Positions 1 to 9,307 are shown, counted from the first letter of the stretch. The stretch: 64,000 bases of DNA from Haloprofundus salinisoli (GCF_020097815.1 NZ_CP083663.1:930001-994000), one strand, 5' to 3'. Numbers and translations are program-made. Notes: generated by a model from the sequence alone, not told the origin.

Positions 1-539
1 CCGACCACCTCGATAGAGTCGAGAACGTCCACGTCGCCGTCGACGGCGAGCCACGCTCGCCGTCTGCAAACGGGACGAAGTCCCGCCCTGCCGACGAGAA
101 GGACGGCGACGTGACCTTCCTGCGCACCGTCCGCGAGGGCCCGACCAATCGGTCGTACGGAATTCACGTCGCGGAACTGGCGGGCGTGCCCGACCCGGTC
201 GTGACGCGCGCGACGGACGTGCTCGGCAAACTCCGCACCGAGAAAGCTATCGAGGCGAAAGGCGGCGGAGGCGGCGAACCCGTGCAGGCGGTGTTCGACC
301 TGTCGAGCGGGCAGTTCGCCGCCGGCGACGGCGGGGACGCCAACGCCACGACGAGGCAGGTGAGCGACGCCAGCGCCGACGGCGAGGCCGCGAACGGCGC
401 AGCGAACCCGCTCGCCGAGTACGACGACCCCGAACCGGTGCTCGAAGCGCTCTCGGAGACGAACCTCGAAGAACTCTCGCCGATTGAACTTATGGCGAAG
501 GTACAAGAGTGGCAGGCGCACTTACACAGGGAGAGATGA
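1..539 (+). CDS. mutS: DNA mismatch repair protein MutS, C-terminal end (5' truncated by window)
   Basis: The reading frame is open from base 3 and gives the last 178 residues of MutS, the ATPase that recognises mismatched bases and recruits MutL. The visible part starts in the distal ATPase domain. A segment reading [20 protein letters not shown] matches the conserved end of this domain, where MutS dimers bind nucleotide, and is followed by AELAGVP and the C-terminal helix-turn-helix. After that comes a glycine- and acid-rich linker and a short helical tail ending in a dimerisation-type motif. The mismatch-binding and Walker motifs lie upstream of the window. The stop codon overlaps the next start codon (ATGA), so translation is probably coupled to the Nudix gene. 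Confidence 0.95.
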   Translation, partial: DHLDRVENVHVAVDGEPRSPSANGTKSRPADEKDGDVTFLRTVREGPTNRSYGIHVAELAGVPDPVVTRATDVLGKLRTEKAIEAKGGGGGEPVQAVFDLSSGQFAAGDGGDANATTRQVSDASADGEAANGAANPLAEYDDPEPVLEALSETNLEELSPIELMAKVQEWQAHLHRER

Positions 540-943
540 CCGAAGAACCACTCCGGGCGACAGTGAGCCTGCGCGGCGTGCTGTTCGGCCCCGAGGGCGA
601 GGTACTGGTGGTTCGCCGCGCGAGCGACGGCGGGTGGGAACTCCCCGGCGGTCGCCTCGGAGCGGGCGAGCCCGTCGTCGAGGGGCTGCACCGCGAAATC
701 GAGGAGGAGACGAGCATCGAGCCGGACGTCGAGGAACCCGTCCACACGCATGCGTGGCTCAACGACGCGGGTCTCGGCCGCTTCGCCGTCTACTACTACT
801 GCACCGTCGAGGGGAAGTCGGTGTCGCTGAGCCCCGAACACACCGACTACGACTGGATCGTCGTCGAGACGGCCACGGAACGACTGAGCGAGACGCAGAG
901 CGAAGCGGTCGCCTGCGCGTGGGAGGTCCACGACGATGGGTGA
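536..943 (+). CDS. Nudix hydrolase between mutS and mutL
   Basis: A 135-aa single-domain Nudix protein; the family hydrolyses nucleoside diphosphates linked to another moiety, including oxidised dNTPs. The Nudix box spans residues 39-61: G39, E45, R53-E54 and E57-E58 are in place, but the usual penultimate glycine is serine (S60). I chose the ATG at 536 because it overlaps the mutS stop; an upstream GTG at 509 would lengthen the overlap without adding conserved sequence. Its end overlaps the mutL start by 8 bases. The sandwiched position suggests nucleotide-pool cleaning linked to mismatch repair, but the substrate cannot be read from sequence. Confidence 0.9.
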   Translation: MTEEPLRATVSLRGVLFGPEGEVLVVRRASDGGWELPGGRLGAGEPVVEGLHREIEEETSIEPDVEEPVHTHAWLNDAGLGRFAVYYYCTVEGKSVSLSPEHTDYDWIVVETATERLSETQSEAVACAWEVHDDG

Positions 944-3170
944 GACGGGCGACTCGCCCGACGACGACCCGCACATCCGCGCGCTCGACGACGCGACGGT
1001 TCGCCAAATCGCGGCGGGGGAGGTCGTCGAGCGACCCGCCTCGGTCGTCAAGGAACTCGTCGAGAACAGCCTCGACGCCGATGCCTCGCGCGTCTCGGTC
1101 GCCGTCGAGAACGGCGGGAAAGGCGGTATCCGCGTCCGCGACGACGGCGTCGGGATGAGCGAGTCGAACCTCCAACGCGCCGTCGAGAAACACACGACGA
1201 GCAAGATACGGGACATCTCGGACCTCGACGCCGGCGTCGGCACGCTGGGCTTCCGCGGCGAGGCGCTGCACACGGTCGGTGCGGTGTCGCGGCTCACGGT
1301 TCGCTCGAAACCGCGCACCGACGGTGCCGGCGGCGCAGGGGCCGAACTCACCGTCGAGGGCGGGGACGTCGGCGAGACGCGACCCGCCGGCTGTCCGGCG
1401 GGGACGACCATCGAAGTGGACGACCTCTTCTTCAACACGCCCGCCCGCAAGAAGTTCCTCAAGACCGACCCCACGGAGTTCGACCACGTCAACACCGTCG
1501 TCACGCAGTACGCGCTGGCGAACCCCGGCGTGGCGGTGTCGCTCGAACACAACGGCAGAGAGGTGTTCGCCACCGAGGGCAACGGCGACCTGCCATCGGC
1601 GGTTCTTTCGGTCTACGGCCGCGAGGTGGCCGAGGCGATGGTCCGCGTCGACTACGACGCCGACGGCCCCGGACCCGTCGAGTCGGTGTCGGGCGTCGTC
1701 AGCCACCCCGAGACGACCCGCGCCGGACGCGAGTACCTCTCGACGTTCGTCAACGACCGCTACGTCACCGCCGCGACGCTCCGCGAGGCAGTGTTGGACG
1801 CCTACGGCGGGCAGCTCGCGCCCGACCGCTACCCGTTCGCCGTCCTGTTCGTCGACGTCGAACCCGACGCCGTCGACGTGAACGTCCATCCCCGCAAGAT
1901 GGAGGTGCGGTTCGACGACGAGTCGAGCGCCAAGCGCGCCGTCGCCGACGCCGTCGAGGAGGCGCTTCTGGACCACGGGCTCGTCCGGTCGTCGGCCCCG
2001 CGCGGCCTCTCCGCGCCCGACGAGGCGGAAGTTCGACCCGGTCGGGACGAGACGGAAGTCGTCGGCGGCGCGGGCACCGCCCACGAAGCCGCGAGCGACG
2101 TCGCCGGGCGGACGAGTCGTACCGACCGGAGAGCGACGCGGGTCGGCGGCGAGGCGGAGCGACGCGGCGAGACCGCCCCTCAGAGCGGAACCGCGAGCGA
2201 GAGCGCGAGTTCGCCCGGCGATTCGCCCGCTTCGTCCCGCCGGAGCGAACCGTCGGGTCGAGCCGAGGAGTCGGACGCCCGACCGGCGAGGTCGACGCGG
2301 AACGGAGGCGGACCGCGTGCGTCGGAGGCGAGCGCGGGGGCGACGGAGACACCGTCCGACGCAGCGCGACTCCCCGAATCCGACACCAGGGGGCGCCCCA
2401 CACAGAGCGCCGAGAGCGAACAGTCGTGGCTCTCTGCGACCAGTCCGGACGCGAGCGCCGCGCCCGACGCCCGAGGCTCGGGCGTCGCCGCGCCGACGAC
2501 GCAGCGAACGCTCTCGGGCGACGATGCGACGTCGGAGACGGCGTTCGACAGCTTGCCGCGGATGCGCGTCCTCGGCCAACTACACGACACGTACGTCGTC
2601 GCCGAGACGCCTAGTGGGCTCGTACTCGTCGACCAGCACGCCGCCGACGAGCGCGTCAACTACGAGCGCCTGCAGAACGAACTCGCGGGCGACACGCCGA
2701 CGCAGGCGCTGGCAGACCCCGTCGAGTTGGAGTTGACGGCGCGGGAGGCGGCGCTGTTCGAGGAGTACGCCGACGCGCTGGCGCAGGTCGGCTTCCACGC
2801 CGGGCGAAGCGACGAGCGGACCGTCGAAGTCCGCACGGTGCCGGCCGTCTTCGGTGCGACGCTGGACCCCGAGTTGCTGCGCGACGTGGTGAGCGCGTTC
2901 GTCGCCGAGGAGGACGACGGCGGCGAGCGAACCGTCGACGCCGTGGCGGACTCCCTGCTCGCCGACTTGGCGTGCTACCCGTCCATCACGGGCAACACGT
3001 CGCTGACGGAGGGGTCGGTCGTCGAGCTGCTGGAGGCGCTCGACGCCTGCGAGAACCCGTACGCCTGCCCGCACGGCCGACCCGTCATCATCGAGTTCGG
3101 ACGCGACGACATCGAAGCCAGATTCGAGCGCGACTACCCGGGCCACGCAGGGCGGCGCGCCGAGGAGTAG
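936..3170 (+). CDS. mutL: DNA mismatch repair protein MutL (endonuclease type)
   Basis: MutL couples MutS mismatch recognition to strand incision. The 744-aa protein has the GHKL ATPase motifs at the N-terminus: KELVENSLDA at about 39-48, DDGVGM at 69-74 and TLGFRGEAL at 103-111. A transducer domain follows to about 350. Residues about 355-545 form a long, low-complexity Ser/Ala/Arg/Glu-rich linker. The C-terminal domain carries the metal-dependent endonuclease motif DQHA-x2-E-x4-E (D566, E572, E577) and the CPHGRP motif, so this is an incision-competent MutL. It overlaps the upstream Nudix gene by 8 bases and is the last gene of a mutS-nudix-mutL operon. Confidence 0.97.
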   Translation: MGETGDSPDDDPHIRALDDATVRQIAAGEVVERPASVVKELVENSLDADASRVSVAVENGGKGGIRVRDDGVGMSESNLQRAVEKHTTSKIRDISDLDAGVGTLGFRGEALHTVGAVSRLTVRSKPRTDGAGGAGAELTVEGGDVGETRPAGCPAGTTIEVDDLFFNTPARKKFLKTDPTEFDHVNTVVTQYALANPGVAVSLEHNGREVFATEGNGDLPSAVLSVYGREVAEAMVRVDYDADGPGPVESVSGVVSHPETTRAGREYLSTFVNDRYVTAATLREAVLDAYGGQLAPDRYPFAVLFVDVEPDAVDVNVHPRKMEVRFDDESSAKRAVADAVEEALLDHGLVRSSAPRGLSAPDEAEVRPGRDETEVVGGAGTAHEAASDVAGRTSRTDRRATRVGGEAERRGETAPQSGTASESASSPGDSPASSRRSEPSGRAEESDARPARSTRNGGGPRASEASAGATETPSDAARLPESDTRGRPTQSAESEQSWLSATSPDASAAPDARGSGVAAPTTQRTLSGDDATSETAFDSLPRMRVLGQLHDTYVVAETPSGLVLVDQHAADERVNYERLQNELAGDTPTQALADPVELELTAREAALFEEYADALAQVGFHAGRSDERTVEVRTVPAVFGATLDPELLRDVVSAFVAEEDDGGERTVDAVADSLLADLACYPSITGNTSLTEGSVVELLEALDACENPYACPHGRPVIIEFGRDDIEARFERDYPGHAGRRAEE

Positions 3171-3183
3171 TCGACAGTCCGAG

Positions 3184-3240
3184 ACGCGTCGCGTAGCGGT
3201 CCAAGATACGTCGTGTAGCGGTCCAAGACGCGTCGTCCAG
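3184..3240. repeat. 22-bp tandem repeat, 2.6 copies
   Basis: Two 22-bp units at 3184-3205 and 3206-3227 share the core GTAGCGGTCCAAGA and differ at three positions. A 13-bp partial unit ends at 3240. The array fills much of the 137-bp gap between mutL and the sugar kinase gene. No function is apparent; it may be slippage product or a regulatory array. Confidence 0.8.
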
Positions 3241-3307
3241 TCGGGGTCGGCGGGCATATCCGCCGGAACTCCCCGCACTTATGTGACCCTCGCAAGAACG
3301 GACGAGC

Positions 3308-4261
3308 ATGACGGACCTCGTTACGTTCGGCGAGACGATGCTTCGCCTCTCGCCACCGCAGGGGGAGCGACTGGAGACGACTGACGAGCTCGACCTCCGA
3401 ATCGGCGGCGCAGAGAGCAACGTCGCCGCGGCCGTCTCCCGCCTCGGCTTCGAGTCGGCGTGGTTCTCGAAACTCCCCGACTCGCCGCTGGGTCGGCGCG
3501 TCACCGTCGAACTGCAGAGTCACGGCGTCGAGACGCCCGTCGCGTGGACCGACGACGCCCGGATGGGTACCTACTACATCGAACACGGCGGCGCGCCGCG
3601 GGCGACGAATGTCATCTACGACCGCGCCGATGCCGCCATCACCACCGTCTCGGCCGACGAACTCCCGCTCGACCGCGTCCGCGACGCCGAGATGTTCTAC
3701 ACCAGCGGCATCACCCCGGCGCTGTCGGAGGCGGCGGCGGAAGCGACGTCGACGCTGTTGGAGGCGGCCAACGACGCCGGCGCGACGACGGTGTTCGACC
3801 TGAACTACCGCTCGAAGCTCTGGAACCACGAAGAAGCGGCCGCAGGGTATCGCGCGCTGTTCGACGCCGTCGACGTACTCGTCGCCGCCGAGCGCGACAC
3901 CCGCGAGGTGCTCGGCCGCGAGGGCAGCCCCGAAGATCTCGTTCGCGGACTCGTCGACGAGTACGATTTCGAGACGGTCATCCTCACCCGCGGCGAGGAG
4001 GGCGCGCTCGCGCTGCGCGACGGCGAGACGTACGAACAACCCGTCTACGAGGCGGAGACCGTCGACGCCGTCGGCACGGGCGACGCCTTCGTCGGGGGCT
4101 TCCTCGCGGCGCGACTCGACGGTGAGGGCGTGGCGACCGGACTGGAGTACGCCGCCGCGACGGCGGCGCTGAAGCGGACCATCGACGGCGACATCGCGGT
4201 GGTCACCCGCGAGGAGGTCGAGGCCGTCGTCGGCGAGGACGACGCGGGCATCTCGCGGTAG
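3308..4261 (+). CDS. kdgK: 2-keto-3-deoxygluconate kinase (PfkB family)
   Basis: A 317-aa PfkB/ribokinase-family sugar kinase. It probably phosphorylates 2-keto-3-deoxygluconate in the semiphosphorylative Entner-Doudoroff pathway that haloarchaea use for glucose breakdown. The N-terminus ([13 protein letters not shown]) and the [17 protein letters not shown] segment fit KDG kinases. The C-terminal PfkB signature [13 protein letters not shown] contains the catalytic aspartate. A KDG kinase gene lies beside mutS/mutL in Haloferax volcanii as I recall, which supports the substrate call; other hexose kinases of the family remain possible. It is separated from mutL by a repeat-bearing gap and is probably transcribed on its own. 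Confidence 0.85.
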   Translation: MTDLVTFGETMLRLSPPQGERLETTDELDLRIGGAESNVAAAVSRLGFESAWFSKLPDSPLGRRVTVELQSHGVETPVAWTDDARMGTYYIEHGGAPRATNVIYDRADAAITTVSADELPLDRVRDAEMFYTSGITPALSEAAAEATSTLLEAANDAGATTVFDLNYRSKLWNHEEAAAGYRALFDAVDVLVAAERDTREVLGREGSPEDLVRGLVDEYDFETVILTRGEEGALALRDGETYEQPVYEAETVDAVGTGDAFVGGFLAARLDGEGVATGLEYAAATAALKRTIDGDIAVVTREEVEAVVGEDDAGISR

Positions 4262-4329
4262 GTCGGACCGGCGCGTCGACGGCGACTTCCGGGCGCAACG
4301 ACTAATTTTCGCGCATCCGTCTATCCGGT

Positions 4330-5727
4330 ATGCACGTCGTCATTCTCGGTGCCTACGGGAGCGCTGGCGTCGCGGCCGCCGAACGCCTCGCCGACGCGGA
4401 CGAAGTCGACCGACTGACGCTCGTCGACGGCGGCGACCCCGGCGGCGGCCTGTGCATTCTGCGGGGGTGTATGCCCTCGAAGGAGATACTGTCGGCGGCG
4501 GCACATCGCTACCACGCCCGCCACGACGAACGCCTCGTCGGCGACCTGCCGGAGATGGATCTCGAACGCGTCGTCTCGACGAAGGACGCACACATCCGCA
4601 ACTTCGCCGAACACCGACGGAGTGCGGTACATCTGTTGGCCGAGCGCGACGACGTCGAGTTTCTCGACGAGAACGCCCGCTTCACCGGCGCGCGCACGCT
4701 CGCCGTCGGCGACCGTGAACTGACGCCCGACTACGTCGTCGTCGCCACCGGGTCGACGGTGAACGTCCCCGACACGCCGGGGTTGGACGAGGTGCCGTAC
4801 TCCACGAGCGCGGACGTGCTCGACGCTACCGAGTTCGGCGACTCGGCTCTCGTGATGGGCTTCGGCTACATCGGCGTGGAGCTCGCCGCGTACCTCGCGG
4901 AGGCGGGCGTCGACCTCACCGTCGTCGAGCACGACGACCGACCGCTGGACGAGGCCGACGACGAGTTCGGCGACGACCTGCTCGCGCTCTACCGCGAGGA
5001 GTTCGACATCGACGTGCGGACGAACGTGAACGAACGGCGCGTCGAGCGGACCGACGACGGCGGCGTCAGAATGTACCTCACCGGCGGCAGCGACGAGGGG
5101 CTCGTCGAGGCCGACCAGTTGTTCCTCTTCACCGGGCGGCGGCCGAACGTCGGCGGACTGAACCTCGAAGCGGCGGGGCTGAAGGCAGAGCAAGGGTGGG
5201 TCGACGCGACGATGCAGAGCCGCGACGACGAGCGGGTGTTCGTCGTCGGCGACGCGAACGGCCGCGAACCCATCCTCCACGTCGCCAAGGAACAGGGCCA
5301 CCTCGCCGCCGACAACGTGCTGGCGCACGCGGCGGGCGAGGAACTCGAACCGTACGAGAACGTCCACCACCACGTCATCTTCTCGGGGGCGTCGGTGTAC
5401 CCGTACGTCCGCGTCGGCCACTCCGAGCAGTCGGCCGAGGACGCCGGTCTGAACTACGTCAGCGTCTCGCGGGAGGCCAGCGACGACGGCGTGTTCAAGA
5501 CGAAGTACGCGACGCGGGGCCGGGGGAAACTCCTTGTCGACGCCGACGACGGTACCGTCCTCGGGTATCAGGGACTGCACTACCACGCCGACGTGATGGC
5601 GAAGACGATGCAGGTCGTCGTCGAGCGGGAGATGCGCGTCGACGAGATTCCGGACCGCGCGTACCACCCGACGACGCCCGAAATCATCGACGGCTTGCTC
5701 CGCGCGGCAAAGTCGAAACTCCGCTGA
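4330..5727 (+). CDS. FAD-dependent pyridine nucleotide-disulfide oxidoreductase (dihydrolipoamide dehydrogenase-like)
   Basis: A 465-aa class I flavoprotein disulfide reductase. The redox-active pair is C42-x4-C47 in a CILRGCMPSK motif, matching the CLNVGCIPSK site of dihydrolipoamide dehydrogenase and mercuric reductase. The NAD(P)-binding motif GFGYIGVE is near residue 180. The FAD-binding VVGDAN motif follows near 305, and the C-terminal dimerisation domain ends with YHPTTPE, equivalent to the catalytic His-Glu region. The first dinucleotide motif is atypical (GAYGSAG, G-x2-G-x2-G rather than GxGxxG). No 2-oxoacid dehydrogenase genes are nearby, so the natural disulfide substrate is unknown. 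It lies 68 bp after the sugar kinase. Confidence 0.8.
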   Translation: MHVVILGAYGSAGVAAAERLADADEVDRLTLVDGGDPGGGLCILRGCMPSKEILSAAAHRYHARHDERLVGDLPEMDLERVVSTKDAHIRNFAEHRRSAVHLLAERDDVEFLDENARFTGARTLAVGDRELTPDYVVVATGSTVNVPDTPGLDEVPYSTSADVLDATEFGDSALVMGFGYIGVELAAYLAEAGVDLTVVEHDDRPLDEADDEFGDDLLALYREEFDIDVRTNVNERRVERTDDGGVRMYLTGGSDEGLVEADQLFLFTGRRPNVGGLNLEAAGLKAEQGWVDATMQSRDDERVFVVGDANGREPILHVAKEQGHLAADNVLAHAAGEELEPYENVHHHVIFSGASVYPYVRVGHSEQSAEDAGLNYVSVSREASDDGVFKTKYATRGRGKLLVDADDGTVLGYQGLHYHADVMAKTMQVVVEREMRVDEIPDRAYHPTTPEIIDGLLRAAKSKLR

Positions 5728-5853
5728 ACGTCCAGTTGTCGACTGCTCCTATACAGACCTCTGGGAGTCGATGTCACGTGTTTTCGAGATGACAATACAT
5801 AGCGCGCATGAATGGCCAACTACAAATGCGCCAGCCGCATATGTAGCGAGTAT

Positions 5854-7332
5854 ATGGCATCACTGTCGTTCGAACCGCTGGCGTACGACGACATTCCCGA
5901 GGACGAGCGCCCCTCGCTGGGGCAGGCGCTCGTCCCGGTCGTCGGCATGCTGTTGTTCCTGAGCGTGGGTGCAATCTGGCTCGAACTCGACGCGCACATC
6001 CCCCTGCTGTGGGGAATCGTCCTCACCGGTCTCGTGGGCCGGTTCTGGTACGGCATCTCCTGGCAGCGGATGTACGAGGGCGTCGTCGACGGCCTTCGGA
6101 TGGGAATGCAGGCGATTCTCATCCTGTTCGTCATCTACATGCTCATCGCCACTTGGACCGACGCCGGGACCATCCCGGGACTCATCTACTACGGGTTGGA
6201 ACTGCTCTCACCGGATATCTTCCTCCCCGTGACTGCGCTTCTGGCGACGGGCGTCGCCTTCGCCGTCGGGTCGTCGTGGACGACCGCCGGGACGCTCGGC
6301 GTGGCGTTCATCGGCATCGGCTCCGGTCTCGGCGTTCCCGCGCCGATGACCGCCGGAGCGGTGCTGACCGGCGCGTACACCGGCGACAAGATCTCGCCGC
6401 TCTCGGACACGACGAACCTCGCGTCGGCGGTGACGAACACCGAACTCTACACGCACATCCGGACGATGCGCGTCGGGACGGGCATCGCGCTTCTCATCTC
6501 GCTCCTCCTCTACGGCTATCTCGGCCTCTCGGCGACGGGGTCGATTCCCGCCGGGCGGGTCGGCGAGATCCAGAGCGCCATCGTCGGCGCGTACTCGGTG
6601 ACCCCCGTCGTGTTCCTGCCGCTCGTGGTGACGTTCGGGCTCGCGCTGTACGGCTATCCGGCGCTCCCGTCGCTGACGGCGGGCGTCTTCGCCGGCGCGT
6701 TCACCAGCATGGTCGCACAGGGGCGACTGAGCGTCGAGGGCTTCATCCACGTCTGGGACGTCGCCCAGAACGGAACGGCACCCGAAACGAACGTCGACCT
6801 GGTCAACAGTCTGCTCGAAACCGGCGGCCTCATCGGGTCGTCGTGGACCATCACCATCGTCGTCGCGGCGCTGGCGCTCGGCGGCCTGCTGGAGCGTACG
6901 GGCGTACTGGCCGTCTTGGCGTACCACCTGAGTAGAAGTCTGCACAGCGTCGCAGGCATCACGACCGGGACGGCCGTCTCGGCGTTCGGGATGAACGTCC
7001 TCGCCGCCGAACAGTACATGTCCATCGTCGTCCCCGGCATGAGCCTCCGCGGCATCTACGACGAGAAGAACCTCGACAGCCGCAACCTCTCTCGCGCCAT
7101 CGAGGCCGCCGGAACGACGACGAGCGCGCTCATCCCGTGGAACGCGGGCGGCGTCTACATGGCGGGCGTCCTCGGCGTCCCGACGCTCGAATACGCGCCG
7201 TACTACTTCCTCGGCCTCATCTCACCGTTGATTCTCCTGTTCATGGGTATCACCGGCTGGCGTATCACCTACCAGAACGAGGAGACGACCGCCGGCATCC
7301 GCGGGGCGGTCGACTCCATCGGCGACGACTGA
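5854..7332 (+). CDS. nhaC: Na+/H+ antiporter, NhaC family
   Basis: A 492-aa integral membrane protein with about 11-13 hydrophobic segments. NhaC-type antiporters exchange sodium for protons, which suits a salt-loving cell. Family-like stretches include FAVGSSWTTAGTLGVAF, the conserved GDKISPLSDTTNLA loop (residues about 183-196) and a late EAAGTTTSALIPWN motif. I chose the ATG at 5854 (MASLSFEPL). The frame is open to 5812, but the extra 14 residues are cysteine-rich and unlike haloarchaeal protein. The related malate/lactate antiporters of the NhaC superfamily cannot be excluded. Confidence 0.88.
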   Translation: MASLSFEPLAYDDIPEDERPSLGQALVPVVGMLLFLSVGAIWLELDAHIPLLWGIVLTGLVGRFWYGISWQRMYEGVVDGLRMGMQAILILFVIYMLIATWTDAGTIPGLIYYGLELLSPDIFLPVTALLATGVAFAVGSSWTTAGTLGVAFIGIGSGLGVPAPMTAGAVLTGAYTGDKISPLSDTTNLASAVTNTELYTHIRTMRVGTGIALLISLLLYGYLGLSATGSIPAGRVGEIQSAIVGAYSVTPVVFLPLVVTFGLALYGYPALPSLTAGVFAGAFTSMVAQGRLSVEGFIHVWDVAQNGTAPETNVDLVNSLLETGGLIGSSWTITIVVAALALGGLLERTGVLAVLAYHLSRSLHSVAGITTGTAVSAFGMNVLAAEQYMSIVVPGMSLRGIYDEKNLDSRNLSRAIEAAGTTTSALIPWNAGGVYMAGVLGVPTLEYAPYYFLGLISPLILLFMGITGWRITYQNEETTAGIRGAVDSIGDD

Positions 7333-7357
7333 CCGGCGACAAACCCCGACTTCGCGG

Positions 7358-8482
7358 TCACCGCCGAACGAGTTTCGGTGCGTCGGCATCGGGTTCGTCG
7401 ACGACCGGCAGCGAGACGCGAACGGCCGTTCCGTGCGGCCGCTGTTCCTCGAAATCGATGGTGCCGTCGGAGTCATCGATGATCCAGTTGACGAGCCAGA
7501 GGCCGATACCGCTGGCGTGAACGAGTTGCGTCTCCTGTCCCGACCGAAACACCGACTGCTCGTCGTGCGGAATCCCGGGCCCGTCGTCGACGACGCGGAA
7601 CTCGACGCGGTCGTCTTCGTGCAGGCCGAGCGAGACGTGAACGAGCGGTTCTTCGGCGGGGTTGTGGACGATAGCGTTCTCCAGCAGGTTGTTCACCGCG
7701 ACGCCGAGCAGTTGGTTCGCCCGGACGGAGCCCCGCTCGCCGTAGTCGGCGTAGTCGGTTTCGACGCGCGCGTCCGGATACTCGCCGCGAATCGTCTCGA
7801 CCTCCCGGTCGACGAGCGCTTCGAGGTCGACGACCGTCTGCTCGGCGTCCGAGAGCAGCTGCTCGATTCGCCGGGCGTTGTCGCCGAGGGAGACGAGGTC
7901 GAGCGCCGTCCGCTCGATGATCTCGGCGTGCGCTTCGAGGTCACCGTCGTCTTCGGTCAGGAGGTTAGCGTAGCCGAGGATGACGTTCGAGCGGTTTCGA
8001 ACGTCGTGGCGGAGCACCCGATTGAGCACGCGCAGTCGCTGGTTGAGTCTGACCGTGCGCTCCTGCTCCGTCGCTAAGCGGTGTTCGGTCGCTCGTCGCC
8101 GAACGTCGTAGACGCCGACCAGAAAGCCGACGAGCGCCCCGCTCGTCATCCCGCCGACGAACACGACCACCCAGTTGCTCAGGACGACCCCTTCGGAGAG
8201 CTGATACAGCATCATCAGCGCGACGATGCCGCAGGTGACGACGACGCCGGTGACGCACCAGAACCCGATTTTGGCGACGTTCGCGTCGTCGAGTTCCTGA
8301 CGGGTGAGCCAGATCCCACAGAGAAACAAGATGAGTGCGACGCAGAAGGGGATGAACGCGCCGAAGATGAACGCCGCCACCGAGTTGGTTGCTCGAAGAC
8401 CGTGGAGCACGTACGCCGTCGCTGTGGCGACCGCAAGCCCGAAAATCGTGAGATAACCCAGAGTGCGTTCGATAGATTTCAT
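7358..8482 (-). CDS. Membrane-bound sensor histidine kinase
   Basis: About 374 aa with four membrane helices in the first 125 residues, then a short coiled linker and a histidine kinase core. The H-box NRVLRHDVRN holds the phospho-acceptor histidine (about H159). The N-box reads NNLLENAIVHN and the G-boxes DDGPGIP and ASGIGLWLVNW. The membrane part has no recognised PAS or extracellular sensor domain, so the signal may be membrane-borne. No response regulator is adjacent, making it an orphan kinase. The start is uncertain: ATG codons at 8518, 8503 and 8482 are in frame, and I prefer 8482, just before the first helix. It converges on the antiporter gene. Confidence 0.9.
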   Translation of the reverse strand: MKSIERTLGYLTIFGLAVATATAYVLHGLRATNSVAAFIFGAFIPFCVALILFLCGIWLTRQELDDANVAKIGFWCVTGVVVTCGIVALMMLYQLSEGVVLSNWVVVFVGGMTSGALVGFLVGVYDVRRRATEHRLATEQERTVRLNQRLRVLNRVLRHDVRNRSNVILGYANLLTEDDGDLEAHAEIIERTALDLVSLGDNARRIEQLLSDAEQTVVDLEALVDREVETIRGEYPDARVETDYADYGERGSVRANQLLGVAVNNLLENAIVHNPAEEPLVHVSLGLHEDDRVEFRVVDDGPGIPHDEQSVFRSGQETQLVHASGIGLWLVNWIIDDSDGTIDFEEQRPHGTAVRVSLPVVDEPDADAPKLVRR

Positions 8483-8627
8483 AGGGAGTGAGAGATGATA
8501 CATGAGTGAGTTAGTCAAACAGCAATAAACGTTATTATCGTAGCGTCACGTCACTATGTGGCGCGACACCCTCACGGAGGCGTCGACTCCGAACATCGTC
8601 CACCTTATGCCACCGAGAGCAGAATCG

Positions 8628-9245
8628 ATGGGTATGGAGTTGACGACGCGCGGCCGATACCGGGTGTTCGGACGCCCGCGCGACCCCGACGAACTGCTCT
8701 TAGTCGAACTGGACGACGACTCGTTCGACCCGACGTACGTCCGAGTCGACGGCTACGAGGGTGACCTCGCCGCCGATGTCTCGGCGCTTCGACCGGGATA
8801 CGTCGTGGAGGCGACGCTGGCGTGGGACGACGACGGGACGCCCGCGTTCGAGGCGGTCACCGTCGAACGCCGGAGCCGTCTCGAGTTCGTCGACGGCGTG
8901 ACCGGACTGTTCGAGGCGGCCCGCGAGACCTGGAACGAAGCCGTCGCCGCCGGCGAAGGGATGAACTCTCGCGTGACGCGCGACACCGACGGTCGGCCCA
9001 ACGGCGCGCTCTACGTGTTCGCCGAACAACCGGGGGCGCGGGATCTGTTCGACGAGTTCAACAGCGGTGTCCTCCCGCTGGAGCCGCTCCTCGAACGCGT
9101 GAACGACGAACGAGGCGATGGTCCGCGCGAGGTGTTCGTGATGCGCCCCGCCGACGGACAGTTCGTCGTCGTCTACATCGTCTTCGAGAAGGAGGGGATG
9201 CTGGCGAACACGGTTCGAGACACGTACGACTGTTCGCGCCAGTAG
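8628..9245 (+). CDS. Conserved haloarchaeal protein (possibly DUF6663 family)
   Basis: About 205 aa, soluble and acidic, with no catalytic motif I recognise. The N-terminal 80 residues look like a beta-rich fold (TTRGRYRVFG, then alternating hydrophobic strands). The C-terminal half is mixed alpha/beta, ending in VFVMRPADGQFVVVYIVF. It resembles haloarchaeal proteins I recall as DUF6663, but that is from memory. Start choice is open: in-frame ATGs lie at 8556, 8607, 8628 and 8634, and the conserved-looking sequence starts at MELTTRGRY. It is divergent from the histidine kinase and convergent with the malate:quinone oxidoreductase gene. Confidence 0.7.
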   Translation: MGMELTTRGRYRVFGRPRDPDELLLVELDDDSFDPTYVRVDGYEGDLAADVSALRPGYVVEATLAWDDDGTPAFEAVTVERRSRLEFVDGVTGLFEAARETWNEAVAAGEGMNSRVTRDTDGRPNGALYVFAEQPGARDLFDEFNSGVLPLEPLLERVNDERGDGPREVFVMRPADGQFVVVYIVFEKEGMLANTVRDTYDCSRQ

Positions 9246-9307
9246 CAGTGGTGAGCGGTCCGCGCCAGTAGCGGCTTCGAGAACGGGGAGCCGGGAACGG
9301 AGCGTCG

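Noticed and set aside
759-2579. 606-aa minus-strand open frame across mutL
   Set aside because: Shadow of a GC-rich gene: the translation is Arg-rich, without domains, and mutL on the other strand is certain.
3184-3240. Tandem repeats upstream of kdgK as a CRISPR array
   Set aside because: Units are directly adjacent, with no spacers.
5812-5853. Upstream in-frame start of the NhaC gene
   Set aside because: The 14 extra residues (ANYKCASRICSEY) are cysteine-rich and unlike the protein that follows; the ATG at 5854 fits better.
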